DNA of 64,000 nucleotides from Ancistrus triradiatus (taxonomy: Eukaryota; Chordata; Actinopteri; Siluriformes; Loricariidae): assembly GCA_025084515.1 (NCBI GenBank), contig JAJAGP010000247.1:248001-312000 (forward strand). Direction: 5' to 3'. Position 1 is the first letter of the stretch, and the number at the start of each line of letters is the position of its first letter. Below the pieces are notes generated by a model. The model did no database searches, was not told the DNA's origin, and saw only the letters and a list, made by a program, of their open reading frames with translations. The translations under genes were made by a program, and so were the position numbers. Below are positions 23,430-35,489 of the stretch, one piece after another.

Positions 23430-24500
23430 AGTCTCATCTGTTCAGCCCTTCCTAAATGCCTCCAGGTTCACCTCAAATCCAATAGACCTCGCTATGTTAA
23501 AAATATGGACTCGTAGAACGGTTAAATTAAAAAATATTGCAATTTTTGGGCCTATATGCAATAATCATCTGTTTAAACCTTACAGGCTTGACTCAGCTTT
23601 CTCTCTCTGAAGAAGAACGGAGACATTACTTTATAGACCTATTTATAGCCGGCACATTTATCAGTTTACAGGAGTTCTGGTCCTCAATAAATTTACCAGA
23701 AAATCATTTTTTAGATAGCTCAAACCAGCAGTCTTGTAAAACAGCACTGTTTGAACATTCCACTACTTCTCCAGAGAACCTTTGTAGTATTATATAAAAG
23801 AAACCACCTTGAGTCAAAGGAGCCATGTCTTACTTATATAAATTATATAAACAATAATGTCATCAGGAACCTCCGATATCTCAATTCGAGAAAACTGGGA
23901 GAATGTTGTTACAGATGCCTGGTGACAAACCTCAAAAGGTTGCATCGCATGTAAATTATTCCACCTCCTGTGCTTACCTTAACCTTATACAATTTAAGTT
24001 ATTTATATAGGGCCAAGCAAACTAAATTCTCACCTAACCTAGAAGGCAGCTGTGTGATAGCTGTGCAATGCCAACAGTTAATGTGATAGCTAGTTAACAC
24101 ATGTTTTGGATAACAAAAGCTCTAGACGTTGCCTTACAACCCTGCCTCCATGTAGCCATTTTTGACTACCATCACTTATCAAGAAAAAGCAAACCATTAC
24201 CTCTGCATCTCTTACAGGCCAAACGAGAATGCTTTCACATCGGAAATCACTCAATTACCCTTCTGAATTCAGACAGCTAATATATTTACTGTCCTTTAAA
24301 TTAGAAAGAGTTTGCCATATACTGTGCGGTTAAACTCAAATCCTATAAAGTGTGGCAGCCACTCATTAAACACTTTCATGACATTCCAGCTATAGCCAGA
24401 AATACTCTGGTGGTGGTCATGGAGGCTGCTTGCTATCCAGACTTTAGCTTTGAACTCGTCATTCCCCTCAGAGTACCCAGACATAGCAAACCATAGATAT
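23430..24500 (+). mobile_element. L1-clade LINE fragment, ORF2 C-terminal region (dead)
   Basis: Plus frames read MLKIWTRRTVKLK, FGPICNNHLFKPYRLDSAFS, then, shifted, RPIYSRHIYQF and NLPENHF, matching the C-terminal region of fish L1 ORF2. A later part resembles the VWQPLI-type end near 24350. It is most simply the downstream part of the L1 that starts at 20732, split by the RTE-like copy and a MITE. Confidence 0.6.
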
Positions 24501-25084
24501 ATGACCAACATAAAAAAATGACAAGGTGCTGGCAGAATGGGTTATGGTTGATGCATTTCCTTAGGTTGGTGATTCTCTTACTATCGTAAAATTGTAACTG
24601 ATTCTTTGATTACTATTAGGCATCCCTTCATTTACTTATCTGCATAATATCGGTCTTATCGGTCCGTTTAAAAAGACAGCATATACACCTTTGCATATTG
24701 ACTGTCTACATGCTTTTTTCAATCATGTATTTTATTGGACATGAAAAGTAAACAGACAAAATGGCCGTATCCCAGCCATAAGCATGAACAGAAGCACAAG
24801 TCTGAACTGGATCAAGAGTAAAAGATCATCACATTTTTCCAGCCACGGCTTTAACTTAAATTTTGCCTCCACCAACAAGGCATGACCTAGAAACTGTTTC
24901 TCTCTCACACCATGTCCCAGTGTAACGAGAACAGTCTCTGGAGCTGCAGAATCAGGATCTACATGTGACCCACCTCCACCAGAAGGCCAGCTTCTAATGA
25001 GATCCCAAAATGACACAAAGATCGAGGCTGTGGCAAGGCTCCACATGATCACTGCGACGCAGAGAAGAAGGTTCGGCTTAAGTC

Positions 25085-25622
25085 CTCAAAAGTGTAGGAG
25101 CACTTCACGCTTCACACAACTAAACAATGTGTAACATGCAAGCTTTGCATAAGTGACCTGGCACGGGAGCACCCCAGTGCTGATACAGCCCTCGAAACGG
25201 AAACATGTTGCAGAGGATGAAGGAAGCTCAACAACAGCGTAAGTCACCACAATATCTCGAGTTTGTTCCGTTTTGAAGTGAGGAAACGTAACGGCGCACT
25301 CACACTAGGCGAACGGGCACAGCATGGTTGATGCTGTTTTTTGCTTGTTAGCTGGATATTGACAGTGACGGAGTTAAGAGACAGATATCCTATATTGGCC
25401 AGGCTAGCCAAGTCCTATTTATGCATCCCTGCTACTTCAACACTGTCTGAGCGTCTATTTTCTGCGGCAGGAAATATAGTCTCTAAAAAGAGAGCCAGCT
25501 TTAGCCAGGAGCATGTTGACATGCTAACATTTTTGGCTTGCAATGCAAAGTTCCTAAAGAAAGAGCGTGAAGGAGTTTGTGTCTCGGTTCGCGGCTTTTC
25601 CCTTTCACCCATTGCTCATTAA
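25085..25622 (+). mobile_element. hAT-type transposon derivative: BED-finger remnant plus hATC dimerization domain
   Basis: The 25341-25622 frame contains RDRYPILARLAKSYLCIPAT, STLSERLFSAAGNIVSKKRA and HVDMLTFLACN, the C-terminal dimerization domain of hAT transposases. Upstream at 25085-25215 a decayed frame gives WHGSTPVLIQPSKRKHVA, the end of a BED zinc finger. The catalytic middle (normally several hundred residues) is missing, so this is an internally deleted copy. The short intact C-terminal frame is not evidence of a working gene. Confidence 0.7.
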
Positions 25623-25889
25623 ATTACATGAGATTTTAACACTATAATAAAATAACCTTCATGTTAATAAACAGATTCACTGGTTTGTTTTGACTGGATG
25701 AGTGAATGGATAAGGCCATTTCTTTGTATGAAGAAGGGTTAAATACTTTACCGGCCCCGGGCATATTGACAATCGTTATTGTTGAACAAAAAACACCTTT
25801 CCAGTGGAATTATCACAAGTGACATACAATATCTTATGATATGTATCTATTGCGTAGCAGCACTCGCTGCGTTCAACATATTTTCTTGC

Positions 25890-26176
25890 CTCTACCTTGC
25901 TGCGCTGTCCTCCAAAGCATTAACTGACTTTCCACCAGTACCAACAGCTGAAAAGCCTCCAAACACCACACCACCTCTTCCTCCATGCTTAACCTTGAAA
26001 CAGATGCTTCTCAGGCACTTCTCAGCAGGTCTTTGAAGACACCTCTCTGGAGCATCACCGTACAACTCAACTAATGATTCATCACTCCTGACACCTCTGC
26101 CCGAACCGCTCTGAATCAAACTTCTATTCAGCAAAAACCTCAGTCGGTCAATAGTGAAGGACCAGGTACAACACAT
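25890..26176 (-). mobile_element. Tc1-like transposase relic
   Basis: The minus frame reads WSFTIDRLRFLLN, then KCLRSICFKVKHGG and FGGFSAVGTG. This fits the W-x-DE-x-F and VKHGGGSVMVWGCFSA segments around the first catalytic Asp of Tc1 enzymes, with key residues lost. No TIRs were found. Confidence 0.55.
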
Positions 26177-28080
26177 CTAGATCCAAAACTGGCATTGAAC
26201 AGCCGTCTGGTAATTGATTCAATTGATTGGATGTGTCATTTTGGGCTTGAGCAATGATCCCTCAGGTGGTCTCTCCTCCCTAAGTGGAACCAACTCAAGC
26301 CTGGGTCACGGTGGCTTTGAACTTGCGAACTCGCATGACATGGAGTAGCATTTCAATATTTTTAATATTGAATGGTGGTAAGGAAGCAGTGAAACGGGAC
26401 CAATGGTCTTTAGTAGCACTAGATCAAACGTATGATTAAAAAAATGAGGGAGACAAGTTGTGCTATACATGTTTGAAACTTTGTTTGCATATTTATGAGA
26501 GGTTTGTGATGATTGATTTGGAAAAACATGATGGCTGACGAAATCCCGGCAAGACAAATGCTGAGAAATGTGTGACGTAAATAAAATTGATGGGACACTT
26601 TTCACATTGAACACCAGAACAGATGAAACGAGGGTGAGTTACAACACTTAAAGTAAATTGCTTTATTTATTGAGAAGTTAGTCTTCTGTCAAACAAGACA
26701 CAAAAGAAAACAAATTAAAATGTACATGTCTACTGGCCTTGGTCCAAAGAGATGCACGCATCAAGAAAACCCAAATCATTATGTGGGAATAAATCATAGC
26801 TTTGGCATAAATGACAAACGACTAATCCTTCAATTCATTTGATTAATTACAGACTACATCCCAACTCCCTCCTAAAGCAAGCCAACTAAACGGTAATCCA
26901 TCACAGATGAAGGCTGTGAGGAATTTGCAAGAGAGTAGCATAAACACAGTGTCATGATTTTTTCTTAATGGTACAGTATATGTGAGTTATGCTCTGAAGC
27001 TCCTCAACACTTGGCTTCAGGCAGTGCCACATCAGAGGTCCACTGGTCTCTATTCACAGAGTAATGATTTGAACCCTTTGTAAAGACGGCTGAAAAGGTT
27101 AGGGAAATAATTTCAAGGTTAATTAGCTTAAACTCACAAAAGGTATGGGCACAACCTAATCTTTTAGTACACTTAGCCTAAGAAAATGAAAAAATGACCG
27201 GCACCAATGCATTTGGTACTTCTCCTATGAGATTAAAGATACAGTAGAATCTCAGAATCGAACTTAATTGGTTCCATTGGTTTTCCAGCAACCACGGTCA
27301 GGATTAAGCAGTTAAGAAAATGAATGATTGAAAGAAAAGGCTTTCTTATGGAACGTCTTCCACAGAGTTTTTGGGTATTGAAATGACATTTAAATGTTTC
27401 TGTACCCAAAAATATCACTTCAAAAAAACTCTAGGCTTTAATGCCATCATCACTTCACCTAAACCAGCCAGACAGTGATTTCTTTTCACTGCAGCACTGG
27501 GAGAAGTTTCTGTCTGCACACCATGTGGTGCTACAGACTTTAATCCATCCATCAACAATGATTATATTTCCAATCCACTCAATCCCAAACCATGTGTCCA
27601 CGTTTTGCTGGGAACAGACTTTAAACATAATTCCCACATGGAAGCGTCCACTCCATAGTCCTCAGTAAGTAGGGCTAAAGAACAGACAGACATATTTCAC
27701 ATAATGAAACAGAAGAGCGAGAATTGGCTACAATAGATAACTATTGCAGAGTAAAATGAGGCCATGGTCAGACAATTCGTTCGGGCGATGGAAGGCAGGC
27801 TGCTAACAAAGCACAAAAGGTTACTTAACCCGCCAGTAAGGGGTGACCAAAAAATGACAACTGAAAGTGATTCTGCTAGCCAGTCAGCTTTGACATGAAA
27901 GACGGTAACTTCATTTGACATTGGCTAATTATGAATGTCAGCGGTAAACAGCAAGCCGGCTGCACACAGTGAAACCTGAGAGCATCTGTACTTACACCAT
28001 TAGTCCTAATACTGGTTTTTCCACTATAAATAATTACATACAAGGGTTTTTAAACCATTTATTTTCCTTCCAAACATTTA
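26177..28080. other. tmem104: Intron 7 background, nothing firmly recognised
   Basis: AT-rich unique-looking sequence. Several short frames have no family resemblance. Confidence 0.4.
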
Positions 28081-28089
28081 ACTTAATAT

Positions 28090-28800
28090 TGTTTTTGGAA
28101 ATCATGGACGTCGTGTCGTCCGGGCCAAAGAGGAAAAGGAACGTCCGGATTGTTATCAGTGCCAAGTTCAAAAGCCAGCATCTCTGATGGCATGGGTAAC
28201 TGGCACGTCTGTGAAGGCACCATACAGGTTTGGGAGCAACATATGCTGCCGTCCAAGCAACGTCTTTTTCAGGGACGTCCCTGTATATTTCAGCAAGACG
28301 ATGCCAAGCCACGTTCTGCACGTACAACAGCGTGGCTTCGTAGTAAAAGAGTGCGGGTACTAGACTGGCCTGCCTGCAGTCCAGACTGGTCTCCCATTGA
28401 AAATGTGTGGCGCATTATGAAGCACAAAATACGACAATGGAGACCCCGGACTGTTGAGCAACTGAAGTTGTGCATCAAGCAAGAATGGGAAAGAATTCCA
28501 CCTACAAAAACAATTAGTGTCCTCAGTTCCCAAAGTGTTGTTAAAAGAAAAGGTGATGTAACACAGTGGGAAACATGCTCCTGTCCCAACTGTTTTGGAA
28601 CGTGTTGCAGACGGCACATTCAAAATGAGTGAATATTGGCAAAAACCAATAAAGTTAATCCGTTTGAACATTAAATATCTTGTCTTTGTAGTGTATTCAA
28701 TTGAATACTGGTTGAAAAAGCTTTGCAAATCATCGTATTCTGTATTTATTTATGTTTTACCTAACGTCCCAACTTCATTGGAATTGGGTTGTACATCCAC
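28090..28800 (+). mobile_element. Tc1/mariner-type element fragment with transposase C terminus
   Basis: The frame 28150-28632 (160 codons) contains WEQHMLPSKQRLFQGRPCIF, QQDDAKPRSARTTAWLRSKR and DWPACSPDWSPIENVWRIMK, the catalytic core and C terminus of a Tc1-like enzyme. The DNxKPH motif is altered to DDAKPRS, and the spacing from that D to the E of PIEN is 33 residues, one short of canonical. The sequence ends with the fish-typical terminal stretch CCCAACTTCATTGGAATTGG near 28768-28790. The start methionine is arbitrary and the N-terminal half is absent. A shorter relic of the same family may lie at 46680-46880. Confidence 0.7.
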
Positions 28801-30233
28801 TCAAAAAGAAAGTGAATAAAGTGATAAAGAAAAAACGGGAAAGAAAAGAACAGGATGCGCAAAAACATGACGGTAAAACTGCCGTGTTGCTCAGCTGGAG
28901 CATTACAGAGGAAGCAAGTCCGCCTTAAGCTTCATTACCAGAGGATTTAAAACCGATAGCGATTTCAATATTTTAGGATTGAAAAGGATTTGCTGTACTT
29001 CCAAACACACGTTGCTAACAGTGGAGTCACCATGTGCCCTCTGGTGGACGATAATATCGGGTGGCCCTCATAAAAACAAAGATGAATTACCAAATAAACG
29101 TGAATTAGAACAGGAAATTTCTCATCAGGCATTAAATCAGAACACCTGGTTCCCTTGAAAGCAATCAAGTCACGAGGATATAGGAGACAAAAGTGAAATA
29201 TGTGGCTTTAAAAATGCAGAAATCAGGAAGCTTGTCTGTGTGCACATGAGAAATGAGCACTTAGAAGAACGCTCTGAGGTTATACATTTATAAATAAAAG
29301 ACCATGTGACAACTCAATAATTACTCAAATGATTAATTAAATTCCAGAGACAGAACATGCTGTAGGTGTTAAGCACTTGGGAGGTAAGGGAAGGGAGGGA
29401 ACTGTAAATAAATTGGAGCACCTCCGATTTCAGTACTAGGGTTTTTACGATGATACATTTTAGTGTACAGGATAGAAAATTACCTGAAGGAAACAAACAC
29501 ATTTGTAAAAGTTACTGACGTGAAGTTTGGCCCATGTACGTTTCAGAATTTAGGCAGATGTCCTTTAAAAACAGTGACTAACAACACATACAAGGCCTAT
29601 AATTTTAAAAAAAGTGTGGGTTTAGGGGCCTTTCTCAGAGGGCCAACAGCTCGGACCAGTAACCCTAATACTACCCCTGGCAGATAATTACGGAATAACC
29701 ACACTCAGGATCTATTTCCATTTCTCTTACTTTAGCAAATTAAATAAATCAATCCTGTGCATAAAATACCAAACAACTTTTGTTTAATGTTGACCGTTCT
29801 GCATTTCTGAAGCATTCAAAAATTGGAATTACTAAATTACTAATGTAATAAAGACATTTTCCAGATCAGTCTGGAAAAAAAAAAAAAAAGGGGAATCGCT
29901 CATATTTGGGAAAAAAATATGAAATTTCCACAAATTAGCCACTTTGTTGATCTCGCGGGCGTTTCTATGGACTTCACTAATGGAAAAACATTATTCTCGT
30001 GATGCCCGAAAATATTGGCGGTCCGATATGGGATTTTCTCCAGTCATCAGAATAGGTATAAGATATCAGTAGATATTGATGAAAAGCAATATTTATGGAT
30101 ATAGTTATATCTGATATTTATTGCTTCTTTTGCCGGGGATTTCATCAAGCAAAAAATTGATGTTGCCGAGTATATATATGAATGGAGTTAGTCTTTGTGG
30201 GGGAGGTTTCTCAGTATAAGCTTTACTTACATA
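28801..30233. other. tmem104: Intron 7 background, nothing firmly recognised
   Basis: Contains an A-run near 29875-29890 and no identifiable element ends. Confidence 0.4.
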
Positions 30234-30808
30234 CTTACCGCTTTTTTTCGGGCTATAAAGCGCACCGGATTATAAGGCGCGATATCAACGATTTCCGCTG
30301 CTAACGGATCTATTTTCATACATAAAGCGCACCGGGTTATAAGACGCCATTAAAGGAAAAAAAATCTTAAGTTCCGTCGGAAGCTCAGTTTGGTCTTTAC
30401 CATGACCGCAGGTCGTCTTCTGCTTCCTCACTTCCGTATCATGATCGTTTAATGTTTTGAATTCTCTCGCAGCTGCTCTATGTCATGTTTGTACTGCGTG
30501 ACTGATGCGTTGTGTTTGAAATCCGCTTCGAAATGTATGATGAATGCACGTACCCTAATGCTGAGCCACATACCGAATTCTCCGCGATGATGCAGACACT
30601 ACGGTGGCCATAAGCTTCGTAATTTACCAAGGGCCGTGGCTAAAAATTTTGACAGATATGAGCCGCCGTGTACACCTACAACGGTTCTAGGTCAGAAGGC
30701 TCAAACCAGAATTAATTCATAAATTAGGACGCACCGCATTTTAAGGCGCACTGTCGTTTTTGAAGAAGTGAAGGATTTTAGGTGCCTTATGGTCCGAAAA
30801 ATACGGTA
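30234..30808. mobile_element. Non-autonomous DNA transposon with TTACCGTATTTTTCGGAC-type TIRs
   Basis: The left end CTTACCGCTTTTTTTCGGGC followed by TATAAAGCGCACCGG is mirrored by the right end AAGGCGCAC... to GGTCCGAAAAATACGGTAA. The GCGCAC/ATAAGGCGC motif is repeated several times inside both ends. No coding remnant is seen. The ends resemble Tigger/mariner-related MITEs widespread in vertebrates (by resemblance). Confidence 0.75.
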
Positions 30809-30924
30809 AATTGTTCTTGTTGCTGTACCAATTCAATATTTAAAAATATATTAAAAAAAGAATTCTTACCTTTAAGGAAGGTTAGAAAATGAAATGGAAA
30901 ACAAAACCATTTTTCTTTGAAAGG

Positions 30925-31115
30925 ATAAATTCATCATACTCCTTCAAAAAGAACTTTTTTGATTGTGCCACCCGAAATCAAAACCCATCAAAACAATTTT
31001 GTCCATGTTTATCTACAAACTGAAAAAACAAGCTTTTAGTGTTGCCAGAGATTTCCCAATACCACTTTTTCACTGCTAATACCAAATCAATGCAATATCT
31101 GTATACTTGTAATAT
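30925..31115. repeat. Dispersed repeat of unknown type, copy A
   Basis: Sequence from CATCATACTCCTTCAAAAAG through CAAAACCCATCAAAACAATT, TCCATGTTTATCTACAAACT and GTTGCCAGAGATTTCCCAAT recurs at 33526-33712 in the same orientation with about 10-15% difference by eye. No coding signal. Confidence 0.6.
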
Positions 31116-32041
31116 TTCAACCTTTTTAAAGAAGGTTAGAAAATAAAAATGGAACCAAAACATTCTCTTTTGTGTGAACGGCAACTTATTGTACTTTTTG
31201 AGATTACCCTTACATGTCATATAAGGATTAGAATCTTCTTGTAAATACAGAAAGTTAAATGTTGGTAGTATATCAGTAATCAGGGCACAACAACGTACTA
31301 ATAATCGATTACGGTGATCAGCCAGAAATTCAAGAGAAATTCAATCACAAATATTTCATATTAAGCTGGTTCAACTTTCTCAGCGACTGACCAGATCAGG
31401 CATTGCATGATGGAACCTTGGTCGACCACCGATTTTAAATATCATCATAAATTTTAAATCAGATTGAGATCTGGTCATGTCATTGAGTTGATATGCCCAT
31501 CATGAAGTCTGCAAGATGCATTATCAACCTGGAAACTGACTTCACACCCAACCAATTTTCTATCGATGGAAGTGTCAAAATTTCCACGTGCACTGACGTT
31601 AAAGAATGATGCTGCTGCCATCTCCCCTGGTCCTTTTAACTGACATGCAAATGCACCTCAATCATAAATGACTGGGAAATGTGAGTGTTTTCTTCCGGCA
31701 TTCATCTATACAAGGTCATGAGGAAAAAGTCCAGCATTCAATCATGGCCAATGAAGATTTTGTTGATTCATCGCCGACAAATCACCTTCACGCAATCAAC
31801 AACACTCCAAAACTACTTCTTAGCACTTTGAACTTTGTTTTCTTATTTATAATGTAGTGCTTGGTTTTGTTTGGGTTTCTTTCATCATGTTAATCCCCTT
31901 CATTCAGCCGATTTCTAACAGTTCTGTCACAAACACCGACTCTCATTTCCACCCATTCCTTTCATTTTGGTATTGTGGCCATTTGTTATTTTCAAGACTG
32001 TTTTTTTGCTTTTGTTTTTCCACCTGGACCTTGACAAAGAG

Positions 32042-32440
32042 AACAGGAATCAGAGCTGGAGGTGGCAGCAGAAGAACTTAAAGATGTTGAGGTTCTCTTT
32101 AGGGTGTTCTAGGATGGAAGGATTAGGAATGAGTCATCAGCGGGGACAGCACAGGTTGGAAACTTGGGAGACAAAATTCGAGAGGGAAGACTGAGAGGTT
32201 TGGAAAAAACATGTAGCAGAGGAGGGAATAGTGGATTATTGGTAGGAGTAGGAGGATGTTGGAGATGGAGCTCCCGGCAAGAGACGGAGAGGAAGACCAA
32301 AGAGGAGTTATGGTGTGGTGAATGAAGATATGCCGGGAGTGGGGTGAGAGGGAGGACGTGGAGGACAGGGTGAGGTGGAACCGTTTAACTCGCTGTGGTG
32401 ACCCATGGTAAAGGGGAGAAAGCGAAAGAAAGAAGAAGGT
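32042..32440 (+). mobile_element. RTE-like LINE 3' fragment, third copy (dead)
   Basis: Same segment as 15790-16172: GAGCTGGAGGTGGCAG, GATGTTGAGGTTCTCTTTAG, AAATTCGAGAGGGAAG, GAGACGGAGAGGAAGACCAA, TTTAACTCGCTGTGGTGACC and an AAGAAAGAAGAAGG tail. It has more indels than the other copies. Confidence 0.65.
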
Positions 32441-34662
32441 TTTCTCCTGACATACTGATTTATTAATGGCATACCCGTTTATTTTCTATACATAACCATA
32501 TTTTATATACGGAATCAAAAATTTTAGACACCTGACGGGAACAAACCACAAGTTTCAATATTCGTTCGTGAAAGGAGGAGTTATCATAATTTAATGGTGT
32601 GTTATGCAGCTCTCTTGTTGAATTGAAACCATGGTTTCTCTTCATTAGACCATTGCTCATTAAGATGTGCCTTTTTAGATGTGAGCCGTTACTTGTATTA
32701 AATCCTAAAATACACCAGCAGAATGTCACTGAAAAAAATGGGTGTCATCCACTGATTTATTGATATGAATTAAAAAGCTGTGTGAACATCCTTTAAGTGG
32801 GCTGAGTCCAATAACTTTCTGTCAAGGATAGTAATCAAGAATCGTACCAGCCCATGGATGTGTTTATCAGTCACAGATCAGGGTGGTGAAATGGGTTCCA
32901 ACCGACATTAAGCATTGAAGGGTTACCGTTTTTTAAACCCAACACAAAAAAAAAAACATTTACTTTAGCAAGGCTTTCACTTAAAAAAGCTTCTACTTGT
33001 AAAACACTCAAAATAAAATTGCAAATAGGATCTTCTTACTGTATTGAACACAATAAGCATGAAAGTCCAGAAGGTCTTTCCACAGCAGCTATGGTTATAG
33101 TGACTATAAAAAGAAGGGACGTTTCCGAAAGTCAGTGAGCTGCACCACACTTGACAGGTCCACTGCTCTGTCCGTGTATGACGAGTAAAAGGTCTGACAG
33201 GAAGTTCACGTGTATGCAAAACCGGACTGACACGAAGTTGAACCCTGGGGTGTAAGCTGAACCTCAAAGCACCAAAGGAGGCAAAACAGAAAGCAGCATT
33301 CAATTTGGGGGAAATGTACACGAAGACAAAGCAACCATTGTAATCTGTACTAGTCAAACAAAATTCTTATGAAGTAAATAAAGTTTTATATATATATATA
33401 AAGATCACATGGATCATGTCCCATTCCCCAAGCTACTCCTATATCTTCCACGACACATTCTTAATGACCTAAATTGGCAAAGCCTACAAAGATCTACAAC
33501 AAAATGTACACAGCCAAAAGAAAGTCATCATACTCCTTTCAAAAAGCCAGCTTTTTGCCACCTGAAATCAAAACCCATTCAAAAATTTAGTCCATGTTTA
33601 TCTACAAACTTTCAAGTAACAAACAAGTGTAGTTAGTGTTGCCAGAGATTTCCCGATGCCACTTTTTCACTTCTAATACCAAAATCAATGCAGTATCTTG
33701 TTATACTCTTGAACAAATAAGAAAATTAATAGAAGCAATTTGCTGGCCAACAGCTTTACTACTAAATATTTGTCCTCTTTAAGGCTACAGCTAATACTTC
33801 TACAAGCTTGTGTGACTGGATACGACAGTTGGCATTCTACCGAGACGCCCTGGTGCTCCTGATCTGAAAGCCCAAAGACTATGTACAAATTCCTCCAAAT
33901 TACGTGCAAACAAAAATGTTCAGTGAAGCAAGGACCAGAAAATCAGAATATTGCTGTTTTCAAAGGGCATGGGAAGGAAATAGCCTACTTAATTCAATGA
34001 GCATGCATCTTTAATGACTAACGAAGGCACACTGAGTTTCTGGGTTGTTCTTACTATAGAAGAGAAAATAAGGGTGTACAAGACATTCTGCTTACGACTG
34101 GATTCATGGTAACGAGCTCACATTTCAATTTTCTCACAATCACTGATTCACATTCGATAAGAGACATTCCTTTTTTTATTTCTGAAGAGTAAACACTTGG
34201 CAAACAAAGGAATACAGCTGTGCCCCTCTAATTTCTGTGTGCCCCCCAGTACAACAAGTAGTCTAGAAACGCCCCTGGGTTCAGGGTAATTAGTGACCTT
34301 CAATTATAATGAACAATAGTGAGCAATTCAAACCTGGAGACAATTATCTCAGCTCAATTTAAACTCAAATTAAATGAACTCTTTGGATATCTGCCCACAG
34401 TAACAATCTCAATTGCTCCATTACAGCCTGTGAGTACGTTAAGAAGGATCATTATCTAGGAACAATTACAATTTGTCCGCTATAAATCTGGCATTTAAAC
34501 CAGGAAATACATCCGGCTCTCAAACGGCATAGATTCCTGTGCAATACGCTTGGTCGACACATTCACAACAGTTTATTTATACATTTTTTTATTTATATAT
34601 ATAAAAATTTATTTTTGCTATAGCAAAAAGATGTGCTATTGTAACATTTTCACTGGATTCCC
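32441..34662. other. tmem104: Intron 7 background with dispersed repeat copy B (33526-33712)
   Basis: Apart from the second copy of the dispersed repeat, no element is recognised. A 126-codon minus frame at 32977-33357 has no family resemblance. Confidence 0.45.
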
Positions 34663-35150
34663 ATGGTAAAGTTGAAATATTGTAAATTTGGCCATTGTAA
34701 AACCTGCATACAAATCGAGAAGCTAGAAATCAAATTAAGAAATATGAGAGAGAGCTTAATTTTTGCCCGATTTCTCAGCATGTGTGCCCTTTCTCCGGTT
34801 TGTCAGTCTGGGCATGCACACAAACATAACTTATGGAGTGTATCGCCTTCCCTGAAGCGGCTAGCATAATCAAACACAGTTGCCAGGTTTGCACAGGTCT
34901 ACAGAAAGAAGCCCAGATTTCTTTTGGGCTTGTTTCTTTAGACCTAGTGGCTTTGTCTTGGATCTGGCAACCCTGGAATTAAATGCAGCGTCCGAGAAAT
35001 GGCTAACACATTTGGGGAGACACCTTATATGCTCAAGGAAATGAAGAATGTCATTCTTTCTTTATTAAAGTGTGAAGTTTATGAAATCCTTCTGTGAGAT
35101 TATTGCCGGTTTAAAAAGAACACGAATAGAAATACAATTACCGACTATTG
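34663..35150. mobile_element. TTTACATGCACTTAATAA-family MITE, degenerate copy
   Basis: Shares AGCTAGAAATCAAATTAAGA and CATTCTTTCTTTATTAAAGT...TCCTTCTGTGAGATTATTG with the copies at 22689 and 37098. Terminal repeats are decayed. Confidence 0.45.
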
Positions 35151-35165
35151 TATCGTAAGATGCAT

Positions 35166-35489
35166 CACTGCTCTAGAGGAGATCTGCATGGAGGAATGGG
35201 CCAAAATACCAGCTACAGTGTGTGCCAACCTGGTGAAGACTTACAGGAAACGTTTGACCTCTGTCAAGTATTGAGCTGAACCAAATGTATTGACCAAATA
35301 CTTATTTTCCACCATAATTTACAAGTAAATTCTTTAAAAATCCTGCAATGTGATTTCCTGGATTTTTTCCCTCATTTTGTCTCTCATAGTTGAAGTGTAG
35401 CTATGATGAAAATTACAGACCTCTCATCTTTCTAAGTAGGAGAACTTGCCCAATCAGTGGCTGACTAAATACTATTTTGCCCCACTGTA
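35166..35489 (+). mobile_element. Tc1-like fragment, same family as 17817-18680
   Basis: CACTGCTCTAGAGGAGATCT encodes the ALEEICMEEWAKIPATVCAN segment on the plus strand. It is followed by the inner TIR (CCAAATACTTATTTTCCACC) and the terminus TTTTGCCCCACTGTA. The left end and most of the transposase are missing. Confidence 0.8.

Noticed and set aside
27240..27680. Possible repeat or exon around a CAGTAGAATCTCAGAATCGA start
   Set aside because: No matching opposite end, splice sites or protein similarity found.
31300..31860. Possible transposase-derived stretch (TCATTGAGTTGATATGCCCA and onward)
   Set aside because: Suggestive of an old DNA element, but no conserved motif or terminal repeat could be identified.
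32977..33357. 126-codon minus-strand frame
   Set aside because: No family resemblance; isolated in intronic sequence.
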